Origin: Dermatophilus congolensis
Lineage (GTDB): Bacteria > Actinomycetota > Actinomycetes > Actinomycetales > Dermatophilaceae
Direction of reading: 5' to 3'
Assembly (NCBI RefSeq): GCF_900187045.1
Contig: NZ_LT906453.1
Location: 186,001-250,000 of the forward strand
DNA length: 64,000 nt
Below are positions 1-8,916 of the stretch, piece after piece (the first letter of the stretch is position 1; each line of letters starts with the position of its first letter). The notes under the pieces were generated by a model that was not told where the DNA came from, ran no database searches, and worked only from the letters and a program-made list of their open reading frames with translations. A program made the position numbers and the translations under genes.

Positions 1-61
1 TGGCTGTTGTTGGTAGTTGCGTTGGGTTGTTGGGTTTGTCGTTGTGTGTTGGGAGGTCCTG

Positions 62-778
62 ATGGCTGTTCCGTCTGAGGGTGAGAAGGCTCGTTCGCAG
101 CGTGGTGTGTCGTTGGGTTCGGTTTCGGATGTTTCGGGGGCGGGTAAGGGTGTGTCGGGTTCGTCTTCGGTGTCTGAGGGTGGTGTTGAGGCTTCGGGTT
201 GGGCTGCCCCTGGTGGTGTGGAGGGGTCGGGGCCTGCTCCTGGTGGGGAGGGTGATGTGGTGGTTGAGCCTAGTGGAGCTGAGGGTCGGGGGGTTTCTGA
301 TGGGGCGACGTTGTGGCATTTGAGTGGTGCGCCGTTGCCTTCTGGTGGTGATGGGTGGGGTGTGAATGCGTCGTCGGGGTGGTTGCGTCCGCGGGCTGAT
401 CCGTTTGTGTATGGGAAGGGTGTTGGTGGTCAGCGTTCTGGTGTGTCGGTTCCGGTTGAGGATTCGGTGCCGGCGGGTGATGAGGCTGGTGTGTGGGCGT
501 TGACGGATTTGTCTTTTCAGGTGCGTTCGACGCGTGCTTTGGCGCCGGTGGTGTATGTGGCGGCGTTGGTGGTGTTGGTGAGTGTTTTTGTGGTGAGTGT
601 GTATGTGTCTGCGATGGATGCTGCGGCTTCGGGTAGTGGTCTTTTGGGTACGGGTGTGACGGTTGTGGTGGGGTTGGCGATGGTGGTTTTGGGTGGGGCT
701 TTGATGAGGTTGGTGTTGGAGTTTTTCTGCAATGTGGCTGATGTCGCGGCGTGGGTGGCTTCGAGAAAGGAACGGTAG
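62..778 (+). CDS. DUF4282 domain membrane protein
   Basis: This is a 238-residue protein of unknown function. The first ~150 residues are a low-complexity, Gly/Ser/Val-rich and probably disordered cytoplasmic segment. The C-terminal ~85 residues begin with a LTDLSFQ motif and hold two hydrophobic helices (about 160-183 and 196-216), followed by an RLVLEFF segment. This layout matches the DUF4282 family of actinobacteria. I chose the ATG at 62 because GGGAGG lies 5 bases upstream (51-56); an in-frame start at 17 has no ribosome site. The gene is followed 59 bases later by purB on the same strand. The family call rests on the C-terminal pattern only. Confidence 0.7.
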   Translation: MAVPSEGEKARSQRGVSLGSVSDVSGAGKGVSGSSSVSEGGVEASGWAAPGGVEGSGPAPGGEGDVVVEPSGAEGRGVSDGATLWHLSGAPLPSGGDGWGVNASSGWLRPRADPFVYGKGVGGQRSGVSVPVEDSVPAGDEAGVWALTDLSFQVRSTRALAPVVYVAALVVLVSVFVVSVYVSAMDAAASGSGLLGTGVTVVVGLAMVVLGGALMRLVLEFFCNVADVAAWVASRKER

Positions 779-837
779 TGGGGGTGTGAGGGTGGTTGGC
801 ATCGGTTGGGGGTGCGTGTACGTGGCAGGATGTGCGT

Positions 838-2259
838 ATGCAGTCGTTGGCCTCGATCACCCCGCCCATTGCTCTTGGAGCTCTTGACGGTCGTTACCGT
901 CCTGCCGTTGCGCCTTTGGTTGATTACCTGTCGGAGGCGGCGTTGAACCGCACGCGGGTGCAGGTTGAGGTGGAGTGGTTTATTCATTTACTTGCTGATC
1001 GTGTTGTTCCGGGTACTCGTGAGTTGAGTGCGGGGGAACGTGATGGTTTGCGCGCTCTGGTTGATGAGTTCTCTGCGGTGGATATTGCGGAGTTGGGTGA
1101 GATTGAGCGTGAAACTGTTCATGATGTGAAGGCGGTGGAGTATTTCATTAAGCGTCGGCTTCCGGAGATTTTGGAAGGTGGCGCTGATGAGGCGGCACGG
1201 TTGGGTGAGCTTGTGCATTTCTGTTGCACGAGTGAAGACATCAATAACTTGTGTTATGCGTTGATGGTTCGTGGTGCCATGTCGAATGTGTGGTTGCCGA
1301 AGGCTAATGAGTTGGTGGACTTGTTGGCTTCTCTTGCTGATGGGTTGTCGGATCAGCCGTTGTTGGCGCATACGCATGGTCAGCCGGCTACGCCGACGAC
1401 GATGGGTAAGGAGATTGCGGTTACTGCGCATCGTCTTCGTCGTCAGTTGCGTCGTATTGAGGCGGCGGAGTATTTGGGTAAGTTGAATGGCGCTACGGGG
1501 ACGTATGGGGCGCATGTGGCTGCGGTGCCGGGGGCTGATTGGCCGAAGGTTTCGCGTTCGTTTGTTGAGGGTGTTTTGGGGTTGACCTGGAATCCGTTGA
1601 CGACGCAGATCGAGTCGCATGATTGGCAGTCTGAGTTGTATGACGATGTGGCGCGTTTTAACACGATTCTGCATGCGGCATGTGTGGATGTGTGGACGTA
1701 CATTTCGAAGGGGTATTTCGCGCAGGTGCGTGGTCAGGGAACGGTGGGTTCTTCGACGATGCCTCATAAGGTGAATCCGATTCGTTTTGAGAATGCTGAG
1801 GCGAATCTTGAGGTGTCGAATTCTCTTCTTAATGTGTTGAGTTCGACGTTGATTGAGTCGCGTTTGCAGCGGGATCTGACGGATTCGTCGATGCAGCGCA
1901 ATATTGGTACTGCATTGGGGCACAGTGTTTTGGCTTTGGATAATGTGCTTCGCGGTTTGAATGGTTTGGATGCGGTTCCGGAAGCGATGTTGGCTGATCT
2001 TGACGCTAACTGGGAGGTTTTGGCTGAGCCGATTCAGACGGTGATGCGGGCGTTGGCTGCTGCGGGTACTGCGGGTATGGAGAATCCGTATGAGCGGTTG
2101 AAGGAGTTGACGCGTGGGCATCGGGTGGGTGCGCAGGAGATCGCGGTTTTTGTGAAGGGGTTGGGGTTGCCTGCTGAGGTGGAGGCGCAGTTGTTGGCGT
2201 TGACTCCGGAGAAGTATGTGGGGCTGGCGCCGCAGCTGGTTGGTGACTATTTGTCCTGA
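838..2259 (+). CDS. purB: Adenylosuccinate lyase
   Basis: The 473-residue product is a fumarase/aspartase-superfamily lyase. PurB releases fumarate from SAICAR and from adenylosuccinate, two steps of purine synthesis in the cytosol. The superfamily signature GSSTMPHKVNP is present, as are TSEDINN and the THGQPATPTTMGKE block with the catalytic His. Length and the N-terminal ITPPIALGALDGRY fit the E. coli type (about 456 residues) rather than the shorter Bacillus type. I chose ATG 838; AGGA lies about 7 bases upstream, and a TTG at 796 would add 14 residues without a clear site. No other purine genes are in the window, so it is a solitary housekeeping gene. Confidence 0.95.
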   Translation: MQSLASITPPIALGALDGRYRPAVAPLVDYLSEAALNRTRVQVEVEWFIHLLADRVVPGTRELSAGERDGLRALVDEFSAVDIAELGEIERETVHDVKAVEYFIKRRLPEILEGGADEAARLGELVHFCCTSEDINNLCYALMVRGAMSNVWLPKANELVDLLASLADGLSDQPLLAHTHGQPATPTTMGKEIAVTAHRLRRQLRRIEAAEYLGKLNGATGTYGAHVAAVPGADWPKVSRSFVEGVLGLTWNPLTTQIESHDWQSELYDDVARFNTILHAACVDVWTYISKGYFAQVRGQGTVGSSTMPHKVNPIRFENAEANLEVSNSLLNVLSSTLIESRLQRDLTDSSMQRNIGTALGHSVLALDNVLRGLNGLDAVPEAMLADLDANWEVLAEPIQTVMRALAAAGTAGMENPYERLKELTRGHRVGAQEIAVFVKGLGLPAEVEAQLLALTPEKYVGLAPQLVGDYLS

Positions 2260-2365
2260 GGGGCATAGGTTTTGATGAGTGGGGTAGGTCTCGCTCGTAG
2301 GTTGCTTGAGGCGGGCTTTGCGTTGTGCGGGCCCGCTTCTGGCGTATATGCAGGCTCCTAGACTG

Positions 2366-2382
2366 ATACCCCCTTGGGGTAT
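2366..2382. promoter_or_regulatory. CsoR-type copper operator upstream of copZ-copA
   Basis: The sequence ATACCCC-CTT-GGGGTAT is a perfect 7-base inverted repeat with a 3-base centre, 37 bases before the copZ start. A G/C tract flanked by AT(A) is the known form of CsoR operators, which control copZ/copA operons and are released by Cu(I). No csoR gene is in the window. The role is inferred from pattern and position. Confidence 0.7.
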
Positions 2383-2419
2383 ACGGTGTCGTTGTAGTCG
2401 ACCTGTGAATGGAGTTTTG

Positions 2420-2638
2420 ATGAACACCACTGACATCACGATTTCGGGTATGACGTGTGGCCATTGCACGTCGGCGGTTACGAGTGAGTTGCTGGAGGTG
2501 GAGAACATCAGCGGGGTGGATATTGTTTTGGTTGCTGGTGGTGATTCGTCGGTGAAGATCACGCATGAGGGCTCTCTTGATGAGGGTGCGGTGCGCGCGG
2601 CGGTGGCTGAGGCCGGGGATTATTCGGTGTCGTTCTGA
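2420..2638 (+). CDS. copZ: Copper chaperone, heavy-metal-associated domain
   Basis: This is a 72-residue single HMA domain. The metal site GMTCGHC (Cys13 and Cys16) sits in the usual first loop, and the rest follows the beta-alpha-beta-beta-alpha-beta pattern of CopZ/Atx1 proteins. CopZ binds Cu(I) in the cytosol and passes it to the CopA ATPase encoded 99 bases downstream. The ATG has GGAG 5 bases upstream. The preceding CsoR-like palindrome suggests copper-induced transcription of copZ and copA together. Confidence 0.9.
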   Translation: MNTTDITISGMTCGHCTSAVTSELLEVENISGVDIVLVAGGDSSVKITHEGSLDEGAVRAAVAEAGDYSVSF

Positions 2639-2737
2639 CGTGCTGCTCTCCACGCGGGCGCCGTGGCAGGGCGTGGGTGTCTCTGGCCGTGTGTGTTCTG
2701 TAAACGCAACCCCTGAACAGTGAGAAAGGAATCGCCC

Positions 2738-5017
2738 GTGTCTGTCGAGACCACTCCCAGGGAGGCGGAGTTCGCCATCGCAGGGATGACGTGCGCGTCG
2801 TGCAGCTCTCGCGTGGAGCGCAAACTGAACAAGCTTGATGGGGTTGAGGCTTCGGTAAACCTCGCTACGGAGAGGGCTCATGTCACGTTCGGTGAGGGCG
2901 TGACGGTGGAGGAGCTGATTGAGGTAGTGGAGAAGACTGGTTATTCAGCGACTTTGCTTTCTGGGGATGCTGATGGCCAGGTGGGTGATTCTGCTGGTGT
3001 GGGGCAGGGCGCGCCCGTTGATGTTTCGGCGGGCATGTTGATTGCCCCCGGTGGCAGTGTGTGGAAGCGGTTGTTTGTGGAGCCGTCGATGCAGACGCGT
3101 GCGGTGGTTGCGTTGGTGTTGGCGATTCCGGTGGTGGTGATTGCGATGGTGCCGCCGGTGATGGCGGCGTTGGGTGGGGTGCGTCCGTGGGTGGAGTTGT
3201 TGTTGACGGTGCCGGTGTATTTCTGGGCGGCGTTCCCGTTCCATCGTTCGGCGGTGGTTAATGCTCGTCATGGTGGGACGACGATGGACACGTTGGTGTC
3301 GATTGGTATTAGTGCGGCGTTTTGGTGGTCGTTTGTGGCGACGCTCTCGGGTGGAACGCAGCATATGTATTTTGAGACTGCTGCGGTGGTGACGGCGTTT
3401 TTGTTGGTGGGTAGGTCGGTGGAGCAGAAGGCCAAGCATCGTGGTCAGTCTGCGTTGCGGTCGTTGTTGGAGTTGGGTGCGTGTGAGGTTTCGCTGTTGG
3501 TTCCTGATGGGGCGGGCAGTTATGCCGAGCGGCGTGCGGGTGTGGCTGAGTTGAAGCCGGGGATGTTGTTCCGGGTTCGCCCGGGTGAGAAGGTCGCCAC
3601 CGATGGTGTGGTGGTTGATGGGCGTAGTGCGGTGGATGCCTCGTTGGTGACGGGTGAGTCGATGCCGGTTGATGTGGCTGGTGGTGACGAGGTGACGGGT
3701 GGGACGTTGAATACCTCGGGGACGCTGGTTGTGCGGGCTACGCGGGTGGGGTCGGAGACGACGTTGGCGGCGATTACGCGTTTGGTGGAGCGGGCGCAGA
3801 CAGGTAAGGCTCCGGTTCAGCGTCTTGCTGATCGGGTGTCGTCGGTGTTTGTGCCGGCAGTGTTGGTAATTGCGGTTGTGACGTTGTTGGGGTGGCTTGG
3901 TACGGGGCACCTGTTTACGGAGGCGTTGCAGGCTGCGGTGTCGGTGTTGGTGATTGCGTGTCCGTGTGCGTTGGGTTTGGCGACACCGACGGCGTTGTTG
4001 GTGGGTACGGGGCGTGGCGCTGAGTTGGGGGTGTTGATTAAGGGTCCAGAGATTCTGGAGAGCACGCGTGCGGTGGATACGGTCGTGTTGGATAAGACCG
4101 GGACGGTGACGTCTGGGTCGATGCATGTAACGGCTGTGGAGACTGCGGGGAAATTGACGAAGACGGCTGCTTTGCAGGCTGCAGCGTCGGTGGAGGCTGG
4201 TAGTGAGCATCCGGTTGCGGTGGCGATTGTGGAGGCGGCTAAGGAGCGTGGGGTTTCTCCGGTTGCGGCTTGTGATTTCACGGCGTTGCCGGGTGCGGGT
4301 GCGCGGGCGGTTATCAAGGGCACGGAGGTGCTGGTTGGTAAGCCTGGCTTGTTTGATGTGGTGCCCGATGAGTTGGCTGATGTGGGTGCTGGGGTGGCTG
4401 GCACGACAGTGTTTGTGGGGTGGGGCGGTAAGGCTCGTGCGACGGTGACGGTCACTGATGAAATGCGGGTGAGTACGCCTGCGGGTGTGGATCGGTTGCA
4501 TGAGTTGGGGTTGGAGACGTATCTGCTGACTGGTGATAACGAGTTCACGGCGAAGTCGGTTGCGGCGGAGGCGGGTATTGCTTCGAGCAATGTGATTGCA
4601 GGTGTGCGTCCGGAGCAGAAGCATGCGGTGGTGCAGCGGTTGCAGCGGCAGGGCAAGGTTGTCGCGATGGTGGGTGATGGTGTTAATGATGCGGCGGCGT
4701 TGGCTCAGGCTGATTTGGGTTTGGCGATGGGCTCGGGAACTGATGTTGCGCGAGAGTCAGCCGATATTGTGTTGATGCGCACAGAGGTTGCTGCGGTGGC
4801 TGATGCGATTGGTTTGTCGCGGCGGACGTTGATGATTATTAAGCAGAATTTGTTTTGGGCGTTCGCGTATAACGTGGTGGGTATTCCGTTGGCGGCGTTC
4901 GGTGAGTTGGATCCGATGTTTGCTGGTGGGGCGATGGCCGCGTCGAGTGTGATTGTGGTGATGAATTCTCTGCGGTTGCGTGCTTATGCGCGTGAGCGGG
5001 AGGCGGTTGCGGCGTAG
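2738..5017 (+). CDS. copA: Copper-exporting P1B-type ATPase
   Basis: This 759-residue P-type ATPase pumps Cu(I) out of the cytosol. In order it has one N-terminal HMA domain with CASC (Cys19, Cys22), membrane segments, the actuator loop with TGES, the CPC metal site in a transmembrane helix (CPCALGLATPTA), the phosphorylation motif DKTGT, the SEHP motif of the nucleotide-binding domain, and GDGVNDAAALA in the hinge. These define the Cu(I) subgroup (P1B-1). I chose GTG 2738 because AAAGGA lies 7 bases before it. It follows copZ and probably shares its copper-responsive promoter. All catalytic motifs are intact. Confidence 0.95.
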   Translation: MSVETTPREAEFAIAGMTCASCSSRVERKLNKLDGVEASVNLATERAHVTFGEGVTVEELIEVVEKTGYSATLLSGDADGQVGDSAGVGQGAPVDVSAGMLIAPGGSVWKRLFVEPSMQTRAVVALVLAIPVVVIAMVPPVMAALGGVRPWVELLLTVPVYFWAAFPFHRSAVVNARHGGTTMDTLVSIGISAAFWWSFVATLSGGTQHMYFETAAVVTAFLLVGRSVEQKAKHRGQSALRSLLELGACEVSLLVPDGAGSYAERRAGVAELKPGMLFRVRPGEKVATDGVVVDGRSAVDASLVTGESMPVDVAGGDEVTGGTLNTSGTLVVRATRVGSETTLAAITRLVERAQTGKAPVQRLADRVSSVFVPAVLVIAVVTLLGWLGTGHLFTEALQAAVSVLVIACPCALGLATPTALLVGTGRGAELGVLIKGPEILESTRAVDTVVLDKTGTVTSGSMHVTAVETAGKLTKTAALQAAASVEAGSEHPVAVAIVEAAKERGVSPVAACDFTALPGAGARAVIKGTEVLVGKPGLFDVVPDELADVGAGVAGTTVFVGWGGKARATVTVTDEMRVSTPAGVDRLHELGLETYLLTGDNEFTAKSVAAEAGIASSNVIAGVRPEQKHAVVQRLQRQGKVVAMVGDGVNDAAALAQADLGLAMGSGTDVARESADIVLMRTEVAAVADAIGLSRRTLMIIKQNLFWAFAYNVVGIPLAAFGELDPMFAGGAMAASSVIVVMNSLRLRAYAREREAVAA

Positions 5018-5038
5018 TTCTGCTGTGGGGTGGGGTGT

Positions 5039-5356
5039 TTATTGGGTGTTTTTTGCGTTTTGTTGATCTATTTCTTTATTGAGGGCTTCGCGTTGCTCTT
5101 TTGATAGTTGTGAGATGAGTTGGGCGTTTTCTTCAACGGAGCGGGAGAGGTATTCCTCGACGGTTCCTAGGGAGGGCGCGGAGGTGAATGCGGGTTTTTG
5201 AGGGAGGGTTGTTTTTTCGTTGGCGTGGGTGGGGGTGTTTTCGGTTGTTGTGGTGGGGGTTTCTGCGGGGGTGTGGGGTGTGGGGGCGGTCATGATGACT
5301 GTTGTTGCCAGGGCGGCGGCGGTGAGGCATCCGGCGACGATGGGGAGAGCTTTCAT
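5039..5356 (-). CDS. Small secreted protein of unknown function
   Basis: The 105-residue product starts with a signal-peptide-like stretch (Lys3, then a hydrophobic run to about residue 24, ending near ALATTVIMTAP). A Thr/Pro-rich linker follows, then a charged, probably helical C-terminus with many Glu and Gln residues (SRSVEENAQL, SKEQREALNKEID). It is likely exported; I recognise no family. I chose ATG 5356 because AAGGA lies about 6 bases upstream; the earlier in-frame GTG at 5371 would place that ribosome site inside the gene. It converges on copA, with stops about 20 bases apart. Confidence 0.65.
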   Translation of the reverse strand: MKALPIVAGCLTAAALATTVIMTAPTPHTPAETPTTTTENTPTHANEKTTLPQKPAFTSAPSLGTVEEYLSRSVEENAQLISQLSKEQREALNKEIDQQNAKNTQ

Positions 5357-5473
5357 GTCGTTTTCCTTCACTTTTCTGCCCCAGGGGAGCAGGTGTGGTG
5401 GTTATGGGAAAACGATGAAGGTTTTGGGTGTTGTTGTCGGATATATGCGTGCTGTGGGCGCGTCGCTGTGTGG

Positions 5474-6280
5474 CTAGTGGGTGGCGGCGCGTTGGCGGAC
5501 TGCTTCGTAGATGACGATGGCGGCGGAGGTGGAGACGTTGAGGGAGTTGGCGTGGCCGTGCATGGGTATGCGTACGCGGTGGGTGGCGGCGGCGAGCATG
5601 CGTTGGTCGAGGCCGGTTTTTTCGGTGCCGACGGCGATGGCGATGGGGCCGGTGTAGTCGATGTCAGTGTGGAGGGTGTCAGTGTCGGGGGTGGTGGCGA
5701 TGAGGGCGATGTTGTTCTCGGTGATCCATTCCAGGGTGGCTTCGGTGGGGTCGGCGGCCACGGGTACGGAGAACACGGTGCCTTTGGAGGAGCGGATCAG
5801 GTTGGGGTTGCCCCAGTCGGTAACGGGGTCGGCGGCGATGAATGCGTCTACTCCGGCTGCGTCGCAGGTGCGGAGCATGGCGCCGAGGTTGCCGGGTTTT
5901 TCGACTGCTTGGGCGATGAGGGTGAATGTGGTGTTGGTGGGGTGTAGGTCGGTGAGGTTTCGGTGCAGGCCAGGGACGATGGCGAGTACTCCGTCGGGTC
6001 CTTCACGGTAGGCGATTTTTTCGAATGCGTTGCGGCTGAGGCGGATTGTTTCTGCGCCGGTTGCGCGTGCGTCGGAGACGATGCTGGTTGCTTCAGGGGC
6101 CATGAGTTCGGGGCACCAGAACAGGGTGCGGGGGTGGACGCCAGCGTGGATGGCTAGGGAGAGTTCTTCGAATCCGTCGATGAGGGTCAGTCCGCTGTTG
6201 TCGCGTTCGCGGCGTCGGCGTAGGGCGTTGACGTGTTTGAGGCGGGGGTTTGAGGGGCTGGTGATGGTTAGTTCTGGCAC
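5474..6280 (-). CDS. SpoU/TrmH-family RNA 2'-O-methyltransferase (TsnR-like)
   Basis: The 268-residue protein has an N-terminal substrate-binding part and a C-terminal SPOUT knot domain. The three SpoU motifs are visible: EKPGNLGAMLRTCDAAG (motif 1), VGTEKTGL (motif 2) and IPMHGHANSLNVSTSAAI (motif 3, with the conserved SLNVS). Family members transfer a methyl group from S-adenosylmethionine to a ribose 2'-OH in rRNA or tRNA. Length and layout resemble the 23S rRNA enzymes TsnR and AviRb, some of which give resistance to ribosome-targeting antibiotics. The exact target cannot be read from sequence, so resistance is only a possibility. Confidence 0.85.
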   Translation of the reverse strand: MPELTITSPSNPRLKHVNALRRRRERDNSGLTLIDGFEELSLAIHAGVHPRTLFWCPELMAPEATSIVSDARATGAETIRLSRNAFEKIAYREGPDGVLAIVPGLHRNLTDLHPTNTTFTLIAQAVEKPGNLGAMLRTCDAAGVDAFIAADPVTDWGNPNLIRSSKGTVFSVPVAADPTEATLEWITENNIALIATTPDTDTLHTDIDYTGPIAIAVGTEKTGLDQRMLAAATHRVRIPMHGHANSLNVSTSAAIVIYEAVRQRAATH

Positions 6281-6339
6281 GGCACTCTCCGAGGGGGACG
6301 TGGGGTTTGCCCCATCGTAGGTGCAGGAGGGGGGTGGTG

Positions 6340-6591
6340 TTAGGCCACGGGTACGGCTAGTGGCCCGCCGGGTAGGGCGTCGCCGTCGGCGAGGTGGGAG
6401 GCGAGGTCTCGTAGTGCGCGTTGGTAGCCGAGCATGAAGTCGGTTTCGCTGCGGGGTTCGCGCCGGTCTGTGATGTCGTTGACGAGGGCGTTGGCCCAGC
6501 TTTCGAGGTATGTGGCGATGAGGCGGTGGTTTGTGGCCAGGTCGGGGGTGTTGTTGTGGCCGAGGGGGTGTTCGGCGTGTGCTGCAGTCAT
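6340..6591 (-). CDS. Hypothetical 83-residue protein
   Basis: The product is small and soluble, with a His-rich N-terminus and a helical-looking centre (LIATYLESWANALVND, then MLGYQRALRDLASHL). I do not recognise a family. An AAGGA sequence lies upstream of the ATG, though somewhat far (about 13 bases). It is on the same strand as the methyltransferase gene downstream (60 bases away) and could be co-transcribed with it. Coding is supported by the ribosome site and the amphipathic pattern only. Confidence 0.5.
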   Translation of the reverse strand: MTAAHAEHPLGHNNTPDLATNHRLIATYLESWANALVNDITDRREPRSETDFMLGYQRALRDLASHLADGDALPGGPLAVPVA

Positions 6592-6856
6592 GGGGGTGGA
6601 GTCCTTTCCTGTCTGTGTGCTGTCGCGGGGGCGGCAGCCCGCTCAGTCCTCGAGCGCGACATCAGGTGAATCGGCTGGGCTGTGGCGGGAAGTATGAAGC
6701 TGGACAGGTGAAATGTGGCGGGCTGTGTGGGTTGGACGCCCGGCCCTGGAGGGTTTTTGTTGGCGTGCAGCGTTGTGGTGGCGGGGGTTTCGGTTTGGTT
6801 GATGGTTTTTGTGTCAGACGTCCATGAATGGGGTGGTTGCATGCATGTGGGTGGGT

Positions 6857-7717
6857 TTATGCGTTGGGTAGGAGGTCAAGTACGTCGGCGAGGCCGTCGT
6901 TGTCGACGTGTGCGGTGACGTAGTCGGCGATGGCGGCGACTTCGTCGGGGGCGTTACCCATCGCGATTCCGCATGCCGCCCAGGTGAGCATTTCGATGTC
7001 GTTGCGTTGGTCACCAACGGCCAGGGTGTGGGTGGGGTCGATGCCTAGGTGGGTGCGGATGTTTTCTAGGGCGGATGCTTTGGAGACTCCGGTGGCGGTG
7101 ATGTCGAGCCATGCGGTGAATCCGATGGCGTAGTTGACTCCGTGGAGCCCCATTTTGCCGATCCGGTCGGTGAAGTGTTCGACGTCGGCTTCGGGGTCGT
7201 TGAAGGTGACGCGGGTGGTGGGGTGGGTGAAGAGGTCTTCCCAAGCAACGGTGTGGATCTGTCCGTCGAGTTCGCTGCGGGGGAAGTCGCCGTGGATGTC
7301 GAATCCGACTCCGACTCGTTCGACAGCGAGTGCGCCGGTGGGGAATTCGCGGCGCAGGGTGTGCAGGATGGGGGCGGGATCGAAGGTGCGTTGGTCGATG
7401 ATTTCCCAGCCGTGGGGTAGGTCAGGGTCGAGCCGGAGGGTGACGGCTCCGTTAGAGGTGACAGCGTATCCGCGCTGGAGGCCAAGTGCGGTGATGATGG
7501 GGGCTGCGGACAGGATGGATCGTCCGGTGGCGATGATGATGTGGTGGCCGTTGGTGTTGCTGCGTTGGATGGCGTCGCGGACGCGGTTGGTGAGGGTTCC
7601 GTCGTGGCCGATGGTGGTGCCGTCGATGTCTAGGGCGATGAGGTGGCTCCCTGCGGGCAGGGGAAGCTGGGCGGGCAAGGTGCAGGGTTGCTGGTGGGTG
7701 GGTTGGTAAGTGTTCAC
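6857..7717 (-). CDS. HAD-superfamily phosphatase, Cof type (class IIB)
   Basis: This 286-residue protein is a predicted phosphatase of small sugar phosphates or nucleotides. HAD motif I appears as LDIDGTTIG near residue 30, motif II as ATGRS, and the C-terminal Asp motif as GDQRNDIEML followed by GIAMGNAP. The middle part is the alpha/beta cap of the Cof-like subclass IIB. I chose GTG 7717 because AGGGAGA stands about 8 bases before it; an in-frame ATG at 7789 lacks a site. The substrate is unknown. A second family member is at 62142-62999. Confidence 0.88.
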   Translation of the reverse strand: MNTYQPTHQQPCTLPAQLPLPAGSHLIALDIDGTTIGHDGTLTNRVRDAIQRSNTNGHHIIIATGRSILSAAPIITALGLQRGYAVTSNGAVTLRLDPDLPHGWEIIDQRTFDPAPILHTLRREFPTGALAVERVGVGFDIHGDFPRSELDGQIHTVAWEDLFTHPTTRVTFNDPEADVEHFTDRIGKMGLHGVNYAIGFTAWLDITATGVSKASALENIRTHLGIDPTHTLAVGDQRNDIEMLTWAACGIAMGNAPDEVAAIADYVTAHVDNDGLADVLDLLPNA

Positions 7718-8221
7718 GTGTGTTTCTCCCTTGTGTGCCCGTCTTCTGGTGCGGCGTGGCTGTGCTGTGTGGTGGCCGCGTGTGGGCATGTGTCCTTTTA
7801 TTTGCGTTTTTTCAACACTGGGTGAGGTGGGTGTGGTTCCGCAAGATCGGATGCGTCAAGCGCGTGTTTTTTGGGTGTCGGGGTGGTGAATTTACGGCGA
7901 ATCGCCCCTGTTCACAGAGCAGCCGGGGCGGGGTGCTCTGTGAACAGGGGCGATGGGAGGGTCCAGTTGGTGTTGTTTAGTTAGTGGTTTTGAGTGCTTG
8001 CCGGTAGGTAAGGCGAGGTGCTTTGTGGGCGCTTTCACGATATGGCGAGGTGACCTGCCTGGGATCTCTCTGTTGGTGGAATCACGGGGAGGATTTTCGA
8101 GCTGTCGAGCAGCTAAGTCAGGTGTGTACTCCCCCACGCGGATGAGCACGATCCGGGCAGGTCCCGGCGGGGCGATACAGCTGAGGGGTAGGCCCTGGTC
8201 ATCGAGTAGATGTGCGGGGTG
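7718..8221. other. 504-base stretch without a convincing gene
   Basis: The stretch holds one strong inverted repeat (7901-7954). It also holds an open frame on the minus strand that continues in phase after the NUDIX stop at 8222 for about 110 codons, to about 7892. The first ~45 codons of that frame look protein-like, but it has no ribosome site and I cannot assign it. I see no tRNA or known riboswitch. Confidence 0.5.
7901..7954. terminator. Perfect 20-base inverted repeat, probable U-less terminator
   Basis: Arms 7901-7920 and 7935-7954 are exact reverse complements around a 14-base G/C-rich spacer. No T-run follows on either strand. It lies downstream of the NUDIX gene and upstream of the HAD gene, both on the minus strand. 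It could be a terminator without a U-tail, which is common in actinobacteria, or a protein-binding palindrome. Confidence 0.55.
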
Positions 8222-8686
8222 TTAGGTGCGTGGCAGCCGGTCGAGAAATTCTCGCTGCCCAGCTAAAAGCCGCGCTCGGGCCTGTTCACATGGCATCCAT
8301 TCAGCACGGTCCACTTCAGGAACAGTGATGATGCGTCCTGAGCCGCGAGGATGTTCGGTTTGGCAGGTGTTGCTGGCAACGAACATCAACGTGGCGGGCG
8401 CGTGGACAGCGTAGGCGTGAACAATTTTGGAAGGGTTCTGGCGCACTTTCCCCAGATCAATCCATGCTTGCGGGTTACCGGGGGCAGGAGCCCCTGTTTC
8501 TTCGGTGAATTCACGTCCAGCAGCTGCGCGGGCATCCTCGCAGGCAGGGTCGTATTCGCCTTTGATGATGGACCACACACCTTCATCTTTACGCGCCCAG
8601 AAAGGACCCCCCGGATGGGCGATAAACACCCACAGCTGATCGTTATCGACGCGGTAGGGCAGCAGCCCGGCACTGTGCTTCGGCAT
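8222..8686 (-). CDS. NUDIX hydrolase
   Basis: The 154-residue protein carries a Nudix box, E-x7-REFTEETG, within residues about 50-66, preceded by the KGEYDP motif typical of a small-NUDIX group that starts SAGLLPYR. The Gly to Glu spacing at the front of the box is one residue longer than the classic G-x5-E. NUDIX enzymes cleave nucleoside diphosphates linked to another group; no substrate can be assigned here. It is a single gene, divergent from azlCD. The start is ATG. Confidence 0.88.
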   Translation of the reverse strand: MPKHSAGLLPYRVDNDQLWVFIAHPGGPFWARKDEGVWSIIKGEYDPACEDARAAAGREFTEETGAPAPGNPQAWIDLGKVRQNPSKIVHAYAVHAPATLMFVASNTCQTEHPRGSGRIITVPEVDRAEWMPCEQARARLLAGQREFLDRLPRT

Positions 8687-8916
8687 ACCTTCTACCCTGC
8701 CACCGGCAAGGCCGCAGGCATTTCATCGCTGCACCCCAGCAATTTCTGGTGTCCACTCCCCCGGCCTGATAAGCCCGGACTCATACGTAACCCGCCCGCC
8801 ACCGGCGAGTTTGGCCACCTCCACCGTGAGCGCCACTGACGCCTACACGCCAATTACACACACATCCCCATTAACCCGCGACGGCGGCCGCCACACGGCC
8901 GTACAGTTGCACCGTC

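Noticed and set aside
2700-2711. Shared string TAAACGCAAC at 2701 and 15781, considered as a promoter element
   Set aside because: Two copies of a short string in 64 kb can be chance, and no -35/-10 spacing supports it.
2945-4624. Long minus-strand open frame opposite copA
   Set aside because: It is an Arg/His/Gln-rich shadow of the copA codons, with no ribosome site.
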